Part shown: positions 59,516-64,000 of the stretch, piece after piece
Numbering within the stretch: position 1 is the first letter of the stretch
Layout: each line of letters begins with the position of its first letter
Assembly: GCA_024401395.1 (NCBI GenBank)
Contig: JAKSLD010000019.1
Location: forward strand, 1-64,000
Reading direction: 5' to 3'
DNA: 64,000 bases
DNA from: Bacteroidales bacterium
GTDB lineage: Bacteria; Bacteroidota; Bacteroidia; Bacteroidales; Marinilabiliaceae
The notes under the pieces: model-generated
Told to the model about the DNA's origin: nothing
What the model saw: the letters and a program-made list of their open reading frames with translations, nothing else
Databases searched by the model: none
Translations under genes and position numbers: made by a program

Positions 59516-60703
59516 ATGAAACTGAGAACAGATTACAGTGATATAAAATTTGCAGATAATGGCAAATTGAAGTTGTTGATTATTGTTGGAACACGTCCAG
59601 AGATTATTCGTTTGGCAGCTGTAATCAACAAGACAAGAAAATACTTTGATGTTATTCTGGCACACACAGGTCAGAACTACGACTATAATCTCAATGGTAT
59701 TTTCTTCAGAGATTTGAAACTAAAGGAACCTGAAGTATATATGGACGCTGTTGGCGCTGATCTAGGAGAAACATGTGGCAACATTATCAGTGCCTCATAT
59801 AAGCTGATGGTCGCTTGTAAGCCAGATGCGGTACTAGTGCTAGGAGACACAAACTCATGCCTTTCGGTAATAGGAGCAAAGCGACTACATATACCTATTT
59901 TCCATATGGAAGCCGGAAACAGATGCAAAGACGAGTGTCTGCCAGAAGAGACGAACCGTCGTATCGTTGATATCATTTCAGATGTCAACATGGCGTACTC
60001 TGAGCATGCTCGCAGATATTTGGCAGATTGTGGTCTTCCAAAGGAGAGAACCTACGTTACTGGCTCCCCTATGGCTGAGGTACTTCATGAGAATTTGGCC
60101 GAAATCGAAGCTTCAGACATACACAAACGACTTGGACTTGAGAAAGGCAAATATATCCTTCTTTCAGCACACAGAGAGGAGAATATTGATACAGAAAAGA
60201 ACTTCTTGTCGCTCTTCAATGCAATAAACAAGATGGCAGAGAAGTATGATATGCCAATATTATACTCATGTCACCCGCGATCAAGAAATCGACTTGCAGC
60301 TAGTGGCTTCAAGCTAGACAAACGAGTCAACCAGCAGGAACCGTTAGGGTTTCATGATTACAACTGTTTACAGATGAATGCTTTTGCTGTGGTTTCAGAT
60401 TCGGGTACACTTCCAGAAGAGAGTTCATTCTTTACCTCAGTAGGTCATCCTTTCCCTGCTGTATGTATCCGTACATCAACCGAGCGTCCTGAGGCTATTG
60501 ATAAGGCAGATTTCGTGATAGCTGGTATTGATGAAAAGTCATTGCTTCAGTCGGTAGATACTGCGGTAGCCCTCTGCAGAGATGGACAGCATGGTATTCC
60601 AGTTCCAGACTATGTAGATGAGAACGTATCAACAAAGGTTGTGAAGATTATTCAATCTTATGTTGGTATTGTGAATAAGATGGTTTGGCGAAAGGATGTA
60701 TAA
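59516..60703 (+). CDS. capG: Non-hydrolysing UDP-sugar 2-epimerase, CapG/WecB type
   Basis: Completes UDP-L-FucNAc by 2-epimerisation. GT-B-like epimerase motifs: IIVGTRPEIIRLAAVI near 22-37, HTGQNYDYNL, VLGDTNSCLSV, FHMEAGNRCKDECLPEETNRRI (residues about 130-151), VTGSPMAEVLHE, LSAHREENID, SDSGTLPEES and RTSTERPEAI. Length 395 is normal. The capE-capF-capG order supports FucNAc rather than ManNAc synthesis. The next 225 bp are AT-rich without a gene and mark a composition change. Confidence 0.9.
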   Translation: MKLRTDYSDIKFADNGKLKLLIIVGTRPEIIRLAAVINKTRKYFDVILAHTGQNYDYNLNGIFFRDLKLKEPEVYMDAVGADLGETCGNIISASYKLMVACKPDAVLVLGDTNSCLSVIGAKRLHIPIFHMEAGNRCKDECLPEETNRRIVDIISDVNMAYSEHARRYLADCGLPKERTYVTGSPMAEVLHENLAEIEASDIHKRLGLEKGKYILLSAHREENIDTEKNFLSLFNAINKMAEKYDMPILYSCHPRSRNRLAASGFKLDKRVNQQEPLGFHDYNCLQMNAFAVVSDSGTLPEESSFFTSVGHPFPAVCIRTSTERPEAIDKADFVIAGIDEKSLLQSVDTAVALCRDGQHGIPVPDYVDENVSTKVVKIIQSYVGIVNKMVWRKDV

Positions 60704-60929
60704 GGTACAAAGTAGAGCATATTTTGAAGGTATAACCATTATAAACATTTATAGCCGTAGAATAGAATCCTAAGTTAGAAACGTTATTGTCTAGTTAGTG
60801 TAGCAATGCGAAGTTAGTCAACCTTGTAAATAATATATTCATTGCTTATATAATATTATATACATTCTTATCATTCTATTCTATATGTGATGGTTGTATT
60901 TTGTAAGTTGCTATTTCATTCCAAGTTAG
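60704..60929 (+). other. AT-rich gap before wzx
   Basis: No ORF or clear hairpin. Composition becomes clearly more AT-rich from here to the end of the window than in the preceding capE-capF-capG genes. Confidence 0.5.
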
Positions 60930-62465
60930 ATGACAGACCAATTTTCAAATAGTAAAAGAATAGCAAAGAATACTCTTCTGTTGTATGTTAGAATGTTCTT
61001 GATGATGGGGATTACTCTGTATACCAGCAGAGTAATACTTGAGACTTTGGGAGTAGAGGATTATGGAATTTACAATGTTATTGGAAGCTTGGTTAGTATG
61101 TTTGGCATTCTTAATGCTTCAATGACTGCTGCGTCACAACGGTATATTACTATTTCATTAGGCAAGAATAATAGCTTAGAACTGCAAAAGATATTTAGTA
61201 TATCACTTTTAATTCATATCGTTATTGGTATTGTTAGTGTTGCCCTTGTGGAGACTGTTGGAATTTGGTTTTTGTATAATAGAATGACTATTCCGATAGA
61301 AAGGATAGATGCGGTTTTTTGGGTTCTTCAGTGTTCTGCTTTCTCTTTATTTGTTTCTATAATTAGTGTGCCATATAATGCTCTTATCATTGCACATGAA
61401 AAGATGTCGGCCTTTGCGTATATTTCTATTTTAGAGGCAGTACTGAAACTTTGTGTCATTTATATACTTCTAATAATCCCTTATGATAAATTGATAGTGT
61501 ACTCATTCTTGCTTCTGTTAGTGCAGATTTCTATCAGGTCTTGCTATAGCCTCTATTGCTCTAGACATTTTGCGGAATCAAAGTATAAGCTATCACGTGA
61601 TTTTGTATTGATGAGAGAAATGTTACATTTCGCAGGATGGAATATGTTTGGAGGACTATCTGGTATTGCGTTCGGACAGGGATTAAGTATGCTTTTAAAC
61701 GTTTTTTTTGGTCCTGTTGTTAATGCTGCACGTGGTATAGCACAACAGGTACAATCTGCAATTCAAGTCTTTATTACAAATTTTCAAACTGCAATTAATC
61801 CTCAGATTATAAAGTGTTATGCTAATAACGATAATTCGCAGATGCATTTGTTAATGGAGCGTAGTTCAAGGTTTTCATTTTATTTGATGTGGCTATTAAG
61901 CCTGCCCATAATTCTTGAAACTCCATTTGTATTAAATATTTGGCTAACTGTAGTGCCAAATGATACTTCTGTATTTATTCGAATTGCTTTAGCAACCACA
62001 CTAATTTACACAATTATTAATCCTATACTAACGGCAAATAATGCGACAGGAAAGGTTCGTTCATATTATTTAATATGTGGATTTTTAATGATTTCAATTC
62101 TGCCAATTTCGTATATAGTACTTAGCTTTGGTGCTCCAGCATATTCGGTATTTATAGTTCATTTTTGTGTTGAAGCATTTACTCAGATTGTTAGATTGTT
62201 GATGGTTAGAAAACGATTGCATCTTTCGATAAAACGTTATTTTAAGAATGTTTACCTTCCCATTTTTTTAGTAGCCACTCTCTCTTTTATTATTCCTTAT
62301 TTAACAAGTGTAAATATGTCTGAGAGTATTTCTCGTTTTTTTATAGTTTGTACTACAAGTGTAATATCAGTGTGTGTTGTATCATTTGTTTTTGGTTTTT
62401 CCTCTCAGGAACGTGATTATATTATTTTAATGGTAAGAAAACAAATTAATAGGTTTCAAAAGTGA
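60930..62465 (+). CDS. wzx: Wzx-type polysaccharide flippase
   Basis: 511 residues with about 12-14 membrane helices, starting TDQFSNSKRIAKNTLLLYVRMFLMMGITLYTSRVILETLGVEDYGIYNVIGSLVSMF (residues about 2-60), the usual Wzx/MATE-like entry of Bacteroidetes. It moves lipid-linked repeat units across the inner membrane. The symbol is by family, and the substrate is not shown. It shares a 4-bp GTGA overlap with the next gene, so translation is coupled. Confidence 0.85.
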   Translation: MTDQFSNSKRIAKNTLLLYVRMFLMMGITLYTSRVILETLGVEDYGIYNVIGSLVSMFGILNASMTAASQRYITISLGKNNSLELQKIFSISLLIHIVIGIVSVALVETVGIWFLYNRMTIPIERIDAVFWVLQCSAFSLFVSIISVPYNALIIAHEKMSAFAYISILEAVLKLCVIYILLIIPYDKLIVYSFLLLLVQISIRSCYSLYCSRHFAESKYKLSRDFVLMREMLHFAGWNMFGGLSGIAFGQGLSMLLNVFFGPVVNAARGIAQQVQSAIQVFITNFQTAINPQIIKCYANNDNSQMHLLMERSSRFSFYLMWLLSLPIILETPFVLNIWLTVVPNDTSVFIRIALATTLIYTIINPILTANNATGKVRSYYLICGFLMISILPISYIVLSFGAPAYSVFIVHFCVEAFTQIVRLLMVRKRLHLSIKRYFKNVYLPIFLVATLSFIIPYLTSVNMSESISRFFIVCTTSVISVCVVSFVFGFSSQERDYIILMVRKQINRFQK

Positions 62466-63583
62466 TAGAAATTGTTGATAAGCATATGTGCTGTGGATGT
62501 TCTGCTTGTGTACAGATATGTCCAAAACAATGTATAAGATTTGACGAGGATAAACAAGGTTTTAGATATCCGTTAGTTGACAAAGATGAATGTATTAACT
62601 GCGGTCTTTGTGAACAAGTTTGTCCAGTATTGAATCGTTCAGAACACGCTGATTCTATTGATGTTTATGCTGCCATTAATCCCAATGAGAAGATTCGAAT
62701 GGAATCATCTTCAGGCGGAATATTTACAATGCTTGCAGAAGAGACTATTAAAAATGGAGGTATTGTTTTTGGGGCGTCTTTTAATGATAAGTGGGAAGTT
62801 TACCATAGGAGTGTTGAAACGCAAGAAGAAATTCGAAATTTGCGAGGTTCTAAATATCTTCAAAGTCTTATATGTGATACATATAAAGAGGTTAAATCTA
62901 ATCTAGATAAAGGACGTTCTGTTTTGTTTTCGGGAACTCCATGCCAAGTGTCGGGGTTGAACTGTTTCTTAAGAAAGGAATATGATAATCTATTAACTAT
63001 AGAAGTGGCGTGTCATGGTGTGCCCAGTCCTTTAGTATGGAGAGATTACATTAAACGTAAATCTGGTGGTAAAGTAATAAATGATGTATCATTTAGAGAT
63101 AAGAGAACAGGCTATAAAACATATTCAACACGTTATGTATTTAAAGATAAAAAGTGCTTGAAATATTACAAAAGAGATGAATATATGTTAGGCTTTATTC
63201 ATAATTTAACTCTTCGACCCTCATGTTTTAAATGCCCGTCTAAGTTGCACAACAGTTGTAGTGATATTTTGATAGCGGATTTTTGGGGCGATAAAAGCAC
63301 AATTGATAATACAAACGGTATCAGTTTAGTTGTTGTCAATAGTAGTAAAGGCATGTCGTATATGCAACGAATTCACGCCATAATGGATAGCTCTAATATA
63401 GATATTGCTCTGAAATCCAATCCATATATTGTAGTAAGTCCTAAAGAACCAGATGATTATTCTGCTTTTTGGAATGAATATTGTAGTAAAGGTGTTATAG
63501 CTCTTGAGACTTATACTAAAAAATATAGGCCATCTTTCGTTTTTTTTGTCAAAATGTATATATCAAGATTGATAAATAGATGA
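62462..63583 (+). CDS. F420-hydrogenase-beta-type 4Fe-4S protein of the polysaccharide locus
   Basis: Opens with a two-cluster ferredoxin domain (CCGCSACVQICPKQCI near 9-24 and CINCGLCEQVCPV near 41-53), followed by the FrhB N- and C-domains (SSSGGIFTMLAEE, FSGTPCQVSGL, CHGVPSPLVW, HNSCSDILIADFWGD). Members of this family are common beside pyruvyl transferases in capsule loci, where the redox role is not defined. Start is GTG, overlapping wzx by 4 bp, and the end overlaps the next gene by 4 bp. Confidence 0.88.
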   Translation: MIEIVDKHMCCGCSACVQICPKQCIRFDEDKQGFRYPLVDKDECINCGLCEQVCPVLNRSEHADSIDVYAAINPNEKIRMESSSGGIFTMLAEETIKNGGIVFGASFNDKWEVYHRSVETQEEIRNLRGSKYLQSLICDTYKEVKSNLDKGRSVLFSGTPCQVSGLNCFLRKEYDNLLTIEVACHGVPSPLVWRDYIKRKSGGKVINDVSFRDKRTGYKTYSTRYVFKDKKCLKYYKRDEYMLGFIHNLTLRPSCFKCPSKLHNSCSDILIADFWGDKSTIDNTNGISLVVVNSSKGMSYMQRIHAIMDSSNIDIALKSNPYIVVSPKEPDDYSAFWNEYCSKGVIALETYTKKYRPSFVFFVKMYISRLINR

Positions 63584-64000
63584 AAATAGGAATATTGACA
63601 CATCCATTGGAAGCTAACTATGGAGGTTTGTTGCAGGCTTATGCTTTACAAGAAATAATCAAGCGAATGGGATGTGAAGTTGAGCATATTGATTTACACA
63701 TTTATCCTAAAGATAGAGGCTTCTTTAAATTGCTTTTAGGATTTATAAAGCGTAATATAGAGCACTATATTATGCGCAGAAATGTTACAACCAAGTTTAG
63801 ACCTTATATAACAAAAAAAGACTATGACAAGATAGCAAAAAAAATAAGACCATTTATTACAAAGAATATTAAATGTTCTGATAGATTTGAAGGGATTGAG
63901 TCGCTATATAGTATTAGAGAAACAGATTATGATTGCATTATTGTCGGTAGTGATCAAGTATGGATACCTGATTTTTGTCCAGAGTATTTTTTGAATTTTA
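63580..64000 (+). CDS. Polysaccharide pyruvyl transferase family protein, partial
   Basis: The first 140 codons run off the window. MKIGILTHPLEANYGGLLQAYALQEIIKRMG (residues 1-31) and DYDCIIVGSDQVWIP are the family's opening blocks (NYGG and SDQVW). Pyruvyl transferases add ketal pyruvate to cell-surface sugars. The start codon overlaps the stop of the preceding gene (ATGA), so the two are translationally coupled. It is AT-rich like its upstream neighbours. Confidence 0.85.
   Translation, partial: MKIGILTHPLEANYGGLLQAYALQEIIKRMGCEVEHIDLHIYPKDRGFFKLLLGFIKRNIEHYIMRRNVTTKFRPYITKKDYDKIAKKIRPFITKNIKCSDRFEGIESLYSIRETDYDCIIVGSDQVWIPDFCPEYFLNF

Overview
This 64 kb window looks like the chromosome of a member of the Bacteroidetes, most likely the order Bacteroidales (Prevotella/Bacteroides-like gut or rumen lineage). 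The grounds are TTTG-N19/20-TAnnTTTG promoters, a glutamine-rich Rho, DUF4857/DUF4876/DUF6850 proteins, type IX secretion (T9SS) C-terminal domains, carboxynorspermidine-type metabolism and the rpsF-rpsR-rplI cluster. Genus is not resolved. I see no tRNA, rRNA, CRISPR array, transposase or prophage.

Layout. 1-2.5 kb: a degraded accessory patch, with a 3'-truncated DUF1016/YhcG gene fused to a 5'-truncated membrane TPR-HTH regulator and a small basic protein of unknown role. 2.5-6.9 kb: M48 metalloprotease, unknown membrane protein, tRNA-dihydrouridine synthase and a GPH sugar symporter. 7-13.4 kb: ribosomal proteins S6-S18-L9, M3 and M20 peptidases, DciA-like protein and RecF, then a strong candidate structured small RNA at 13.39-13.53 kb. 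13.8-20.5 kb: YfiR-like protein, unknown protein, aquaporin, orphan response regulator, MazG, and a nusB-DUF1573-yajC-YbbR run. 20.5-28.7 kb: a tightly packed seven-gene minus-strand operon (TonB-dependent receptor, DUF4876 lipoprotein, DUF6850 outer-membrane protein, Cys/His lipoprotein, ABC ATPase, permease, DUF4857 protein), probably one envelope transport system of unknown substrate. 28.9-43.2 kb: mostly housekeeping genes (SGNH hydrolase, DUF1015, thioesterase, LysE, CysE, SiaB/SiaC, Tgt, a HigB-like toxin-antitoxin pair, saccharopine-type dehydrogenase, nitrilase-fold amidase, Rho, TlpA-like). 41.8-44.9 kb: secreted DUF1593 protein and a two-domain alpha/beta hydrolase. 45-54.6 kb: an accessory block with an ATPase gene between 45-bp direct repeats and two large T9SS cargo genes, each followed by a small ORF of shared design. 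55.4-64 kb: the start of a capsule or O-antigen locus (UDP-sugar epimerase, CapE-CapF-CapG route to UDP-L-FucNAc, Wzx flippase, Fe-S protein, pyruvyl transferase running off the end), visibly more AT-rich from about 60.9 kb.

The most unusual signal is not a gene. At least six intergenic sites carry short degenerate tandem arrays with a period of exactly 11 bp (one helical turn). The unit sequence differs from site to site, but several arrays end in the same tail, near GTTCATCGCAG followed by a T- or A-run. Related 10-bp and 9-bp arrays built on an ACGGATT unit lie around genes at the capsule border. Other leads are the seven-gene TonB/ABC operon, the minus-strand small RNA, the T9SS-cargo/small-ORF pairs, and two relatives of c-di-GMP-linked systems (YfiR, SiaB/SiaC) without their usual partners nearby.
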